This document shows positions 38,936 through 47,084 of a stretch of DNA of 47,843 bases, piece after piece. The DNA comes from Actinophytocola xanthii (GTDB lineage Bacteria; Actinomycetota; Actinomycetes; Mycobacteriales; Pseudonocardiaceae). The position numbers were made by a program, and so were the translations under genes. The DNA is taken from positions 1 to 47,843 of the forward strand of contig NZ_MSIE01000073.1 of NCBI RefSeq assembly GCF_001921205.1, written 5' to 3'. Within the stretch, counting starts at the first letter, position 1, and every line of letters begins with the position of its first letter. The notes beneath the pieces are model-generated. The model did not search any database. It was not told the DNA's origin and saw nothing but the letters and a program-made list of their open reading frames with translations.

Positions 38936-38971
38936 TTGACTGATGTCACTTATGACGTCATAGTGACATCA
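38936..38971 (+). promoter_or_regulatory. Promoter with palindromic operators of the ribbon-helix-helix gene
   Basis: -35 TTGACT (38936-38941), 17-nt spacer, -10 CATAGT (38959-38964), 6 nt to ATG 38971. Inside are TGATGTCAC (38941-38949), the palindrome ATGACGTCAT (38952-38961) and GTGACATCA (38963-38971), together a near-perfect dyad. Confidence 0.65.
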
Positions 38972-39507
38972 TGGATCTCACACCGTACGTCACCTCGCTG
39001 CGGGAGGACCTCACCACGGCCGCGTCCGCCGGCGACGAGAACACCCGTCGCTCCGCCGCCGTCCTGGCCGCCGCGCTGGAGCCCGCCGCCCGCCTGGCGC
39101 TGATGAACGCGCTGTCCGACCTGGCCGCCGAGGTGACCGCCTCGCTGGACGACCACGTCGTCGAGGTTCGGCTCGACGGCCGGGACGTGCAGGTCGTGGT
39201 CACTCCGACCCGGGCGCCCCGCGAGGAGGCACGGCAGGAGCCGCCGCTGCCCCCGCCGGACGAGGGCGGTGACATGAGCCGGATGACCCTGCGGCTGTTC
39301 GAGCAGCTCAAGAGCAAGGCCGAGCAGGCGGCCGCCGCACAGGGGGTCTCGCTGAACACGTTCGTCCAGCAGGCCGTCCAGGGCGCGCTGCACGGCAAGG
39401 GCCGCGGCCGGGGCCGAGAGTGGGGCGGCTGGGGCGAGTGGCCCGACGCGGGCAGGGGCCCCCGTGGCGACTCGTCCTCCCGCGTCCACGGCTGGTACGA
39501 GGGGTGA
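38971..39507 (+). CDS. Ribbon-helix-helix DNA-binding protein (HicB/CopG-like)
   Basis: 178 residues. The first 75 are an Ala-rich helical and beta-strand region (DVQVVVTPTRAP). Then SRMTLRLFEQLKSKAEQAAAAQGVSLNTFVQQAVQGAL in sequence (about 100-140) is a ribbon-helix-helix motif as in HicB/CopG antitoxins. A Gly/Arg/Trp-rich tail follows. It is leaderless and its promoter is packed with short palindromes, so autorepression is expected. No HicA-like toxin is adjacent; the partner is the DUF4097 gene 5 bp downstream. Confidence 0.78.
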   Translation: MDLTPYVTSLREDLTTAASAGDENTRRSAAVLAAALEPAARLALMNALSDLAAEVTASLDDHVVEVRLDGRDVQVVVTPTRAPREEARQEPPLPPPDEGGDMSRMTLRLFEQLKSKAEQAAAAQGVSLNTFVQQAVQGALHGKGRGRGREWGGWGEWPDAGRGPRGDSSSRVHGWYEG

Positions 39508-39512
39508 GGCCG

Positions 39513-40430
39513 ATGAGCGAGGGAAACGCCTTCGGCGGCGTGGAGGCCGAGGACCTGGTCCGCCGGCAGAGCTTCGAGGTCGAGGGGCCCGTCGAGCTCG
39601 ACCTGGGCATCGGCGCCGGCCGCATCGAGGTGCGGCTGGTCGAGGAGCCGGGGGTGCATGTCGAGGTGCGCCACGACTCCCGGGAGGCCCACCCGTTCGC
39701 CGAAGGGGTGTCCAGCCTGATGAGCTGGATCGGCACCCAGTTCGGCAACCTCGAGCCCACCGAGGGCAGCCTCACCGCCGAGGCCGTCCGCCAGACCAGG
39801 ATCGACTACACACCGGGCCGGCTCGTCGTGCGTGCGCCCAAGGACATGCACCTGCGCAACATCGGCGTCGCGGTCTCGGTCCGGGCACCGGTCGGGAGCC
39901 ACGTCTCGGCCAGGTCCAGCTCCGGGGCCCTGCGCGTCTCCGGGTCCGCCGGGCGGCTACAGCTGGGCACCGGCACCGGCCGGGTCGAGACCGACCAGGC
40001 CACCGGGACCGCGAAGGTCGACTCCGGCTCCGGCGTGGTGCGCCTCGGCGCGATGACCGAAGGCGTTCGGGTCAAAACCGGCGGCGGTGACGTCGAGATC
40101 GCCGCCGTCGGCGGCGCCGGCACCGTGGTGACCGGCGGCGGCGACGTCTGGCTCGGCACCGTCGACGGTGACGTGCTGGTCCGCACCGGCAGCGGCAACC
40201 TCACCATCGCCAACGCGCTCGCCGGCCAGCTCGAGCTGCACAGCGGCTCGGGCGCGATCCGGATCGGGATCCGGCCGGGCAACCGCGCCGAGATCGACCT
40301 GTCCTCCGGCTCCGGCGAGGCCCGCAGCGACCTCGACCTGTCCACCACCCCACCCGAGACCGCGCCACCGCTGCGCATCCGCGGCCGCACCGGCTCGGGC
40401 TCGGCGCTGGTGACCACCGCGCTCGACTGA
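39513..40430 (+). CDS. DUF4097 beta-strand repeat protein
   Basis: 305 residues from ATG 39513 (GTG 39504 overlaps the upstream stop and is the alternative). From about residue 110 the protein is a ladder of short repeats rich in Gly, Ser, Thr and Val (SSSGALRVSG, GTGTGRVETD, DSGSGVVRLG, TGGGDVEIAA, TGSGNLTIAN), the DUF4097 beta-helix. Members such as LiaX act in envelope stress. No signal peptide is seen, so the protein may be cytoplasmic or membrane-bound through a partner. Confidence 0.87.
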   Translation: MSEGNAFGGVEAEDLVRRQSFEVEGPVELDLGIGAGRIEVRLVEEPGVHVEVRHDSREAHPFAEGVSSLMSWIGTQFGNLEPTEGSLTAEAVRQTRIDYTPGRLVVRAPKDMHLRNIGVAVSVRAPVGSHVSARSSSGALRVSGSAGRLQLGTGTGRVETDQATGTAKVDSGSGVVRLGAMTEGVRVKTGGGDVEIAAVGGAGTVVTGGGDVWLGTVDGDVLVRTGSGNLTIANALAGQLELHSGSGAIRIGIRPGNRAEIDLSSGSGEARSDLDLSTTPPETAPPLRIRGRTGSGSALVTTALD

Positions 40431-40454
40431 GCCAAGGCGGACCGAGGGGGTTCG

Positions 40455-40489
40455 GGCCCGGGCGGCGCGTGGGACGCGCCGCCCGGGCC
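40455..40489. terminator. Strong bidirectional hairpin
   Basis: Perfect 16-bp stem (40455-40470 with 40474-40489, left arm GGCCCGGGCGGCGCGT) and a GGG loop. It lies between convergent stops at 40430 and 40496. There is no T-run, so it is terminator-like but unusual. Confidence 0.6.
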
Positions 40490-40495
40490 GGCTGC

Positions 40496-41728
40496 TCACG
40501 CCAGCACAGCCCGCAGGGCGGGAGCGAGCGACCCCCGCTCCTCGGCCACCACCGCGTCCAGCTCGAGCCACTCGGCCATCACCTGGAGCTCCGCCGCCAG
40601 CTCCGCGGCCACCCGCGGGGTGTGGACGCCCGGCTCGGCGAAGGCACCGCGCACCCGCAGCAGGCCGGCGGCCCGGTCGGCCTTGAGGTCGACCCGGCCC
40701 ACGAGCTCGCCGTCGAGCAGGAACGGGAAGACGTAGTAGCCGAAGACCCGCTTGGGCTCGGGAACGTAGATCTCGATCCGGTAGTGGAAGCCGAAGATCC
40801 GCTCGGTCCGGGCCCGCTCCCAGATCAGCGGGTCGAACGGAGACAGCAGAGCCCGCCCCGCCACCCGCCGCGGTGCACGCGCCCCCACGTGCCGGTAGGC
40901 CGGCTGCGCCCAGCCCTCGACCCTGACCGGCTCCAGCTCCCCCGCCTCGACCAGCTCGGCCACCGCCCGCCGGCTGCGCTCCGGCGGCCTGATCCGGTAG
41001 TAGTCCCGCAGGTCGGCCTCGGTCGCGATGCCGTGCGCGGTGGCCGCCCGGCGGGTCAGCTCCCGGATCGCGTCCTCGTCGGCGACGTGCGTGGCGTACA
41101 CCTCCGGCGGCAGCACCCGCTCCGGCAGGTCGTAGAGCCGCTGGAAGCCCCGGCGGGTCCCCGTGGTCAGCTCCCCGACCGCGAACAGGTACTCGCACGC
41201 GTGCTTGACCGAGGAGCGGTTCCACCAGCCGCCGCGGGCCCGGGCACCCTCGACGCCCAGCTCCTGCTCCAACGTGCCGGCGCCCACCGGACCGAGGTCC
41301 TTGACCGCGGCCAGCACGTCGTCGAGCAGGCCCGGCGAGCCCTTCAGCAGGGAGCGGTAGCGGACGCCCAGTCGCTCCTCGTAGTCCCGCATGCGCCAGC
41401 GGAACAGCGGCCAGTCCGCGACGGGCAGCAGGCTCGCCTCGTGCGCCCAGTACTCCACGAGCAGCCGAGGCCGCCTGCCCGAGTGCACCCAGGCGGCGTC
41501 GTCGACCAGCGCCGCCGGGTAGGGCCCGACCCGGCTGAACAGCGGCATGTAGTGCGCGCGCACCGCCACGTTCACCGAGTCCAGCTGGATCAGCCGCACG
41601 CGGTCCAGCACCCGCCTCAGATGCCGCCGGGTGACCTCGCCCCCCGGCCGCGCATCCGCGAAACCCTGCGCAGCTAAGGCGATCCGCCGGGCGGTGAAAT
41701 TGTTCGCTTCGCTCAGTCGCTTAACCAC
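40496..41728 (-). CDS. YcaQ/AlkZ-like DNA glycosylase (winged-helix protein)
   Basis: 410 residues from GTG 41728 with an AAGGAAGGA ribosome-binding site. It carries RLIQLDSVNVAVRAHYMPLFSR (as RLIQLDSVN and HYMPLFSR), LVEYWAHEASLLP, and ALLSPFDPLIWERARTERIFGF in parts, the signature of the YcaQ family. The Q-hydrophobic-D form (QLD) is that of YcaQ-type enzymes that unhook DNA interstrand crosslinks, rather than the QxQ of Streptomyces AlkZ. It overlaps the upstream EamA gene by 16 bp. No biosynthetic cluster is present, so a housekeeping crosslink-repair role is inferred. Confidence 0.85.
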   Translation of the reverse strand: MVKRLSEANNFTARRIALAAQGFADARPGGEVTRRHLRRVLDRVRLIQLDSVNVAVRAHYMPLFSRVGPYPAALVDDAAWVHSGRRPRLLVEYWAHEASLLPVADWPLFRWRMRDYEERLGVRYRSLLKGSPGLLDDVLAAVKDLGPVGAGTLEQELGVEGARARGGWWNRSSVKHACEYLFAVGELTTGTRRGFQRLYDLPERVLPPEVYATHVADEDAIRELTRRAATAHGIATEADLRDYYRIRPPERSRRAVAELVEAGELEPVRVEGWAQPAYRHVGARAPRRVAGRALLSPFDPLIWERARTERIFGFHYRIEIYVPEPKRVFGYYVFPFLLDGELVGRVDLKADRAAGLLRVRGAFAEPGVHTPRVAAELAAELQVMAEWLELDAVVAEERGSLAPALRAVLA

Positions 41729-42822
41729 CGTCTTCCTTCCTTCGCGTCCTCGGCGCCTGGGGCGCCTGCGGGCGCTGCGTCGGTCCAGACGGTGGACGCT
41801 CCTTCGCTCTCGCTCACGCAGCCGCGGGCCTCACCTCGCCCGAAGGAGTTAGCTCCTGTGCGTCCCGGCTTTTGCATGGCTGGCGCAGCGGTTGCCTGGT
41901 CTGGGGAGGTGGCTGCTGTGCTTGCGCGGGCCTCGGCTCTGATCACCAGTACCACGGCGGCGAGCACGATCAGTCCCCCGGCCAGCTGTGCTGGGCCGAA
42001 GCGCTCTCCGGCGAGCCACACTCCCAGTAGGACGGCGATCACGGGGTTCACGTAGGCGTAGGTGGCCACGGTCGAGACCGGGAGGCGGCCAAGGGCGTAG
42101 ACGTAGGCGCTGAACGCGATCGAGCCGAACACGACGCAGTAGGCCCAGCCGAGCCAGGACTCGGTGCTCACGGCGGCCAGGTTCAGCGACTCCCCCGACG
42201 CCCAGCCGCCGGCGCTCAGCACCGCGCCGCCGATCAGCATGCCCACGGCGGAGAACGTCACCGGGTTCGGGGGCACCGGTAGGCGGGAGCCGGCGACCGT
42301 GCCGCAGGCCCAGCCGAGCGCGGCCAGCAGCACGAGCCAGGGGCCGAACCAGGCCGAGCCGTGCGCGCCGGCCACGGGGCCGCCGAGCAGCAGGACGACC
42401 AGGCCGGCGAAGCCCACCGCCACCCCGAGCAGGGTCACCGGCGGGGGGCGCTGGCCGATGATCCGGCGCAGCACGACGACGTAGAGCGGGATGCTCGCCA
42501 CGAGCAGCGCGGCCAGGCCCGAGGCGACGTCGCGCTCGGCGACGACGACCAGGCCGTTGCCCCAGGCCGGGAGCAGGAACCCGACCAGCGCGGCGGTGCC
42601 GAACTGCGGCCTTGTCATCCGGAACGCACGCGGGCCGGCGAACAGCAGGACCCCGAGGCAGAGCAGCGCGCCGGACACCAGGAACCGGAAGCCGGCCGAC
42701 AGCAGCGCCGGCATCGTCTCCACGCTGAAGCGGATGGCCAGGTACGTCGACCCCCACACCACGTAGACGACCCCGAGCGCGGCCCACGCCAACCACGGCG
42801 GGTGGGTCCTGGTGTCGGTCAT
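41713..42822 (-). CDS. EamA/RhaT-type transporter with long hydrophilic tail
   Basis: 369 residues from ATG 42822 (ATG 42840 is an alternative; neither has a good ribosome-binding site). Ten membrane helices, with VVYVVWGSTYLAIRFSVET typical of the RhaT branch. After about residue 300 a 65-residue tail of Ala/Thr/Gly/Glu (SPDQATAAPAMQ, RGCVSESEGAS) follows. Its codons (TCG, AGC, GAA, GCT) differ from the body and its DNA contains inverted segments, suggesting later addition or frame extension. Substrate unknown. Confidence 0.83.
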   Translation of the reverse strand: MTDTRTHPPWLAWAALGVVYVVWGSTYLAIRFSVETMPALLSAGFRFLVSGALLCLGVLLFAGPRAFRMTRPQFGTAALVGFLLPAWGNGLVVVAERDVASGLAALLVASIPLYVVVLRRIIGQRPPPVTLLGVAVGFAGLVVLLLGGPVAGAHGSAWFGPWLVLLAALGWACGTVAGSRLPVPPNPVTFSAVGMLIGGAVLSAGGWASGESLNLAAVSTESWLGWAYCVVFGSIAFSAYVYALGRLPVSTVATYAYVNPVIAVLLGVWLAGERFGPAQLAGGLIVLAAVVLVIRAEARASTAATSPDQATAAPAMQKPGRTGANSFGRGEARGCVSESEGASTVWTDAAPAGAPGAEDAKEGRRWLSD

Positions 42823-42865
42823 GGGGTCACCGTCCCACATGGCACCGACGAAAACTGATCGGCGG

Positions 42866-44425
42866 TTAGTTCCGGGGGCGGAAGGCCGAGCCGGCGACGC
42901 TGTTGACGTCGGTGATCGAGCCGAGGCACCGGTAGACGTTGTCGCGGCCCTGCTCGCGGTCGCCGGGGGTCGGGGGCAGCACCGACACCTCCCAGCGCTC
43001 GGGCGCGATCTCCAGCGCGTCGCCGAAGCGGGAGGCCACCAGGACCTCCTTGGCGCACACCTTCTTCACCACCGGGTGCGCCTCCAGCACGTCCTGGTAG
43101 GGGTCGGCCACGTCACCGGGCACGACGGCGATCGCGAACGTCTCGAAGGGGTGCCCCTGCTCGCAGGGCAGGGTGCGGATGTTCTGCACCTCCCCCTGCA
43201 CGACGAACATGCCGCTCCAGCACTCGGCCCGCCGGGTGCAGGCCGCCTCGCCACCCTTCACCCGCGCCGCGGGGCAGCCCTCGCTCGTGGTGCGCACGCC
43301 GAAGACGTCGGCGTTGGGTGGGCTGGACGTGGGGGCGGAGGTCGGGCTGGTCGACCGGTCGGCGGCGCGCTGGTCCGGCTGCAGGCCGTCGAGTACGAAC
43401 CACCCGACGGCGAGCAGCACGAGGACCGTGGCGAGCGCGGCGGCGGCGAGCAGCGCCGGACGGCGGCGCCAAGAGGGCTTGCGCGGAGGTGGTGACGACC
43501 CGGAGGACGGCGGCGCGGACAGGGCGCTGGGCGGAGGCGGCGTGGGCGTGGACGGGGCGGGCGTGGACGGGATGGCGACGGTGGTCACCGCCGAGGTGAC
43601 CGCGTGGCGTGGGCCGGCCAGGCCGCCGACCGTGAGCTGGCTCAGGTCCGCGCGTAGCGCCGCGGCCTCCGGGTAGCGGTGGGCGGGGTCCTTGGCGAGG
43701 CCCCGGCGCAGGATCGCCATGAACTCCGGCGAGACACCCGGCAGGTCCAGCACCGGCGTGTCGTGGCGCCGCACGATCTCGGGCACGCTCAGCTCGCCCT
43801 CGCGCGGGAACCGTGGCGGGAAGCCGGCGATGAGCGTGTAGAGCGTCGCGGTCAGGGCGTAGACGTCGGACTGCGGCGTCGGGGGATGCAGGTGGAACGC
43901 CTCGGGCGCGGCGTAGGCGGGGGTGAGCGCGGCGAGCGTGACCGAGGAGTCCCGGCCGGCCTCGACCAGGGCGGCCAGCCCGAAGTCGGCCAGCCCCACG
44001 GTGCCGTACCGCTTGACGAGGATGTTGCCGGGCTTGATGTCGCGGTGCAGCACGCCGAGGTCGTGCGCGGCGGCCAGGGCGTCGGCGATCCGCTGGCCGA
44101 TCTCGGCCACCTCGCCCGGCGGCATCGGGACGCGGTCGGCGAGCGATCCGCCCGGGCAGAGCTCCATCACCAGGTAGGGACGGGCGTCGGGGAGCACGCC
44201 GGCGTCGTGGATCTCGACCACGTGCGGGTGCCCGGAGAGCCGGCCGGCGGCCCGCACCTCGCGCAGGAACCGGCGTTGGTCCCGGTCGTCGAGGATGATC
44301 CGGGTGTCGACCTTGACCGCGACCTCGCGGTCGATCGTGATGTGGCGTGCGCGGTAGACCACGCCGAACCCGCCCCTGCCGAGCACGCCCATGATCTCGT
44401 AGCCGGGGATGGCGAGGCTCGACAC
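42866..44425 (-). CDS. Transmembrane Ser/Thr protein kinase
   Basis: 519 residues from GTG 44425 (TTG 44434 also in frame). Kinase: GRGGFGVVYRARH (16-28), LHRDIKPGN (HRD 127-129) and LADFG (145-149). A Pro/Ser linker (about 285-320), a membrane helix (LLAAAALATVLVLLAVGWFVL) and an extracytoplasmic domain with CPAARV, LPCEQGHPFETFAI, VCAKEVL and YRCLGS follow. The last domain shares the Cys-Gly/x-His-x-Phe-Glu arrangement with the kinase at 35066. It is divergent from a GNAT gene. Confidence 0.88.
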   Translation of the reverse strand: MSSLAIPGYEIMGVLGRGGFGVVYRARHITIDREVAVKVDTRIILDDRDQRRFLREVRAAGRLSGHPHVVEIHDAGVLPDARPYLVMELCPGGSLADRVPMPPGEVAEIGQRIADALAAAHDLGVLHRDIKPGNILVKRYGTVGLADFGLAALVEAGRDSSVTLAALTPAYAAPEAFHLHPPTPQSDVYALTATLYTLIAGFPPRFPREGELSVPEIVRRHDTPVLDLPGVSPEFMAILRRGLAKDPAHRYPEAAALRADLSQLTVGGLAGPRHAVTSAVTTVAIPSTPAPSTPTPPPPSALSAPPSSGSSPPPRKPSWRRRPALLAAAALATVLVLLAVGWFVLDGLQPDQRAADRSTSPTSAPTSSPPNADVFGVRTTSEGCPAARVKGGEAACTRRAECWSGMFVVQGEVQNIRTLPCEQGHPFETFAIAVVPGDVADPYQDVLEAHPVVKKVCAKEVLVASRFGDALEIAPERWEVSVLPPTPGDREQGRDNVYRCLGSITDVNSVAGSAFRPRN

Positions 44426-44435
44426 GAGCGCCAAG

Positions 44436-44445
44436 CGTATAGGTT
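44436..44445. promoter_or_regulatory. Overlapping divergent -10 boxes
   Basis: TAGGTT on the plus strand (44440-44445) is 6 nt before the GNAT ATG 44452. TATACG on the minus strand (44436-44441) is 10 nt before the kinase GTG 44425. The two hexamers share bases, so the promoters should exclude each other. Confidence 0.45.
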
Positions 44446-44451
44446 GCGGTC

Positions 44452-45009
44452 ATGGCCGAAGCCACCGTGCGCCCCGCCGTTCCCGCCGACGCGGGGGAGA
44501 TCGCGCGGATCCAGCTCGACACCTGGCGCACCGCCTATGCCGACCTGCTGCCCGAGGCCGTGCTCGAGGGCCTCGACGCCGAGCAGGCCGCGCTGACCTG
44601 GCGACAGACCATCGAGCAGGGCCCCGCCCTGGTGTTCGTCGCGGTCGAGGGCCCGTACCTGGTCGGCTTCTGCGCGGCCGGCCCCGCACCGCAGGACGAG
44701 ACGGCGGACGCGGCGGGCTCCCCCGCCAAGGACGTGGAGACGGTCGCGCTGGTCAGCACGCTGCTCGTGGAGCCCCGCTGGGGGCGCCGGGGCCACGGCG
44801 GGCGGCTGCTGGCGGAGGCCGGCCGCGCCATGCGCGACGCGGGCTCCACCCGGGGCATCACCTGGGTCCCCGAGGCGGACAAGGCGACGCTCGGGTTCTT
44901 CGAGCGGGCGAGGTGGGTGCGGGACGGGACGGTGCGGACGTTGGACGCCGGCGGCCGCCCGCTGAGGGAGGTCAGGATGACCGGAACACTCAGTATCGAA
45001 CTGATCTGA
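44452..45009 (+). CDS. GNAT family N-acetyltransferase
   Basis: 185 residues. VRPAVPADAGEIARIQLDTWR opens the fold, LLVEPRWGRRGHGGRLLAEA is the acetyl-CoA motif (R-x-x-G-x-G/H), and LGFFERARWVRDG closes it. RimI-like proportions, but the substrate cannot be told. It is leaderless and divergent from the kinase, and shares its control region. Confidence 0.86.
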   Translation: MAEATVRPAVPADAGEIARIQLDTWRTAYADLLPEAVLEGLDAEQAALTWRQTIEQGPALVFVAVEGPYLVGFCAAGPAPQDETADAAGSPAKDVETVALVSTLLVEPRWGRRGHGGRLLAEAGRAMRDAGSTRGITWVPEADKATLGFFERARWVRDGTVRTLDAGGRPLREVRMTGTLSIELI

Positions 45010-45087
45010 CCGACGACACGTACAAGTAGTAGATACTCTGGTGGCCGTTCGGCCGATCGGGTTGTCGATGTGCAAGGGGTAGGACTG

Positions 45088-45606
45088 GTGCTTGCGTGGC
45101 TGTGCCTCACCATGGGTGTCGCATTCGGCTCCGCGCTCATTCCCCTGATCAGCATCGAGATCTTCCTCGTCGGGCTCGTCATGCAGGAGCCGCACATCCC
45201 GTGGCTGGCGCTGGGGGCCGTGGTGGCGGTCGGGCAGGTGGGCGGGAAGCTCGTGTACTACTACGCCGCCCGCGGCGACCTGCACCTGCCGCACTGGATG
45301 CACCGCCGGCACCGCAGGTCGAAGCCGGTGACCGCTCGCCGGGTGCGCTGGCAGCTGCGGACCAAGCGGATCCGCGGCTGGCTCGAGGTCGTGCGGGAGA
45401 AGTGCCACCGCCACCCGAAGTGGATGGTCGGCACCTACGGGGTGAGCTCGCTGCTCGGGCTGCCGCCGTACATGGCCACCGCCGTCCTGGCCGGGATGGC
45501 CAGGATGAGCCTGTCGGCGTTCCTGTCGGCCGGTCTGCTCGGACGGTTCGTCCGGTTCAGCGCGATCGCCGCCTCGCCGGCGTTGTTCGCGAGCTGGCTC
45601 CTCTGA
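45088..45606 (+). CDS. DedA/VTT-like membrane protein
   Basis: 172 residues from GTG 45088 (GGGGT about 8 nt upstream); GTG 45070 gives six more residues. An N-terminal hydrophobic pair (WLCLTMGVAFGSALIPLISIEIFLVG) starts with a conserved-looking Pro/Glu, a basic middle (HRRHRRSKPVTARRVRWQLR) follows, then GTYGVSSLLGLPPYMATAVLAGMARMSL as in the VTT fold. It is shorter than classical DedA. TACTCT near 45045 may be its promoter. Flippase or scramblase activity is a family-level guess. Confidence 0.68.
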   Translation: MLAWLCLTMGVAFGSALIPLISIEIFLVGLVMQEPHIPWLALGAVVAVGQVGGKLVYYYAARGDLHLPHWMHRRHRRSKPVTARRVRWQLRTKRIRGWLEVVREKCHRHPKWMVGTYGVSSLLGLPPYMATAVLAGMARMSLSAFLSAGLLGRFVRFSAIAASPALFASWLL

Positions 45607-45610
45607 CCGC

Positions 45611-46408
45611 TCACACCGGGCTCGGCTCCGGTTCGGGCACCAGGGCCACCCGGATCTCCTCGGGGCGGTAGTCCCGCAGCGGCACGGCGAACACCGCGGT
45701 CGCCGGGCCCTCCGCGGTGGCCGCGGCGTAGGTGAGCAGCCGCCAGTCACCCTCCTCCCAGGAGTCCAGCAGGTCCGAGCGCAGGTGGTTCACCGCCGCG
45801 CGGTAGGCGTCGCTGCGCTCCAGCTGCTGGACGCTGGACTCTAGGGGCACCATCGCCGGCACCGAGCCGAGCGGGTGGCTCATCCGCACCCGCCAGCGGC
45901 GCAGCGGGAGGAGCCAGCGGCGGTCCAGCTCGGGCGACAGCGCGACGACGACCGCCACCTCCAGCACGAGCAGCGCTACCGCGGCGAGCGGCCGTTGCGG
46001 CCACCAGCCGGTGCTCCAGCCGGCCAGGCCGGCGGCGACGAGCAGGAACCCGACCCGGCCGAAGGCGCGGCCCCGAACCGGGACCTGCGTGTCGCCGAGG
46101 CACCCGCAGCCCGATTCGGGAGCCCGCAGCCTGGCGTAGGCGAGGTAGCCGAGCATCCCGGCCAGGAGCGCCGTCGCGAGGTACGCCTCGACCACGACCG
46201 CGGGCGGGAGCACCAGCAGAGCACCCAGCAGCAGCTCGACGACCCCCACCGCGCGGTACGCCACCACCGCGAACCGCTCACCGACGAGCCGCCGCAACGC
46301 CGAGCGGCGCGCGGCCGCCGGAGCGCCGGTGCCGAGCTTCACCGTGCTGGCCCAGACCAGCACGCCACCCACCAGGAACTGCTGCACACCCGCAAGCCAG
46401 TCGAGCAC
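45611..46408 (-). CDS. MauE/DoxX-like redox-associated membrane protein
   Basis: 265 residues from GTG 46408, chosen for the GGAGGA ribosome-binding site; GTG 46453 is upstream but falls in the hairpin. Four membrane helices follow LDWLAGVQQFLVGGVLVWASTVKL, with the cysteine pair in ESGCGCLGD after the third. This is the layout of MauE, needed for disulfide formation in methylamine dehydrogenase light chain. A hydrophilic C-terminal domain of about 90 residues is extra to the family. It is the third gene of the Cys-rich operon. Confidence 0.78.
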   Translation of the reverse strand: MLDWLAGVQQFLVGGVLVWASTVKLGTGAPAAARRSALRRLVGERFAVVAYRAVGVVELLLGALLVLPPAVVVEAYLATALLAGMLGYLAYARLRAPESGCGCLGDTQVPVRGRAFGRVGFLLVAAGLAGWSTGWWPQRPLAAVALLVLEVAVVVALSPELDRRWLLPLRRWRVRMSHPLGSVPAMVPLESSVQQLERSDAYRAAVNHLRSDLLDSWEEGDWRLLTYAAATAEGPATAVFAVPLRDYRPEEIRVALVPEPEPSPV

Positions 46409-46434
46409 GACGTCCTCCAGCCGGGAACGAGGGA

Positions 46435-46466
46435 GCCCCGGGCCGCCCGGCACGGCGGCCCGGGGC
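46435..46466 (-). terminator. Intra-operon hairpin
   Basis: Perfect 13-bp stem GCCCCGGGCCGCC (46435-46447) with its complement (46454-46466) and a 6-nt loop, between the Tat-gene stop and the MauE-like start. There is no T-run; partial termination or mRNA stabilisation is possible. Confidence 0.5.
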
Positions 46467-46472
46467 GTGGAA

Positions 46473-47081
46473 TCACGCCGCCGCGTACACGGTGGCCAGG
46501 TCGACCTCGTTGGTGTCCGGGCGCCACGCGCCGACCACCTGGGCGTGCTTGCCCACCTGCAGCAGCGAGAGGTCGCTGACCGCGGGCGTGCTGTTGTAGA
46601 CGGCCGCCGTGGTGCCCGCGACGACGTGGCCGACGATCCGGTCGCCGCGGTGGTCCAGGTGCAGCACCGAGCGGCCGATCGAGGTGATGTGCACCTGGAG
46701 GTTGACGATGTTCAGCCAGACGGCGTCGGCGGCCAGGGTCCCGTCGGGCATGCGCACCCCGCGCGCGTAGAGGCCGTCGCCGACCGTCGCCGCGTCCGAG
46801 GTTGTCGGTCGCAGCTTCCACACGCTGGTCGCCCCGGTGAGGTGGATCCGGTGCATGCTCCGGTCGGAGCTGGTGACGAGCAGCAGGCCCTTGGTGATGC
46901 CGATGATCCGCCCCTCTACGAAGTTCGGGTCCAGCTCGCCGGCCCCCACGTCGAGCGCCGGCCGGGGACTCGCCGCCGCCTCCGGCGCGAACGAGCCGAG
47001 CGCACTCGCCCCGACCACACCGGCCGCCGTCGTACCCAGCACCGCGCTGGTGAGAAAACGCCTACGCCCCAACGGATCCAT
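46473..47081 (-). CDS. Tat-exported beta-rich protein
   Basis: 202 residues from ATG 47081 with GGAG about 7 nt upstream. The Tat signal is GRRRFLTSAVLGTTAAGVVGA. The mature part is made of beta-strand segments with VEGRIIGITKGLLLV, GDGLYARGVRMPDG and HVVAGTTAAVYNS, similar in style to DUF5666-type OB repeats. It has no cysteines. No enzyme motif is seen. It starts 3 bp after the Cys-rich gene and is followed by the MauE-like gene. Confidence 0.75.
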   Translation of the reverse strand: MDPLGRRRFLTSAVLGTTAAGVVGASALGSFAPEAAASPRPALDVGAGELDPNFVEGRIIGITKGLLLVTSSDRSMHRIHLTGATSVWKLRPTTSDAATVGDGLYARGVRMPDGTLAADAVWLNIVNLQVHITSIGRSVLHLDHRGDRIVGHVVAGTTAAVYNSTPAVSDLSLLQVGKHAQVVGAWRPDTNEVDLATVYAAA

Positions 47082-47084
47082 TGG

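Noticed and set aside
38971-40430. Toxin-antitoxin pair
   Set aside because: The first gene has an antitoxin-like RHH motif, but the second is a DUF4097 beta-helix protein and not a recognisable toxin.
40496-41728. AlkZ-type self-resistance gene of an antibiotic cluster
   Set aside because: The active-site motif is QLD as in YcaQ-type proteins and no biosynthetic genes flank it.
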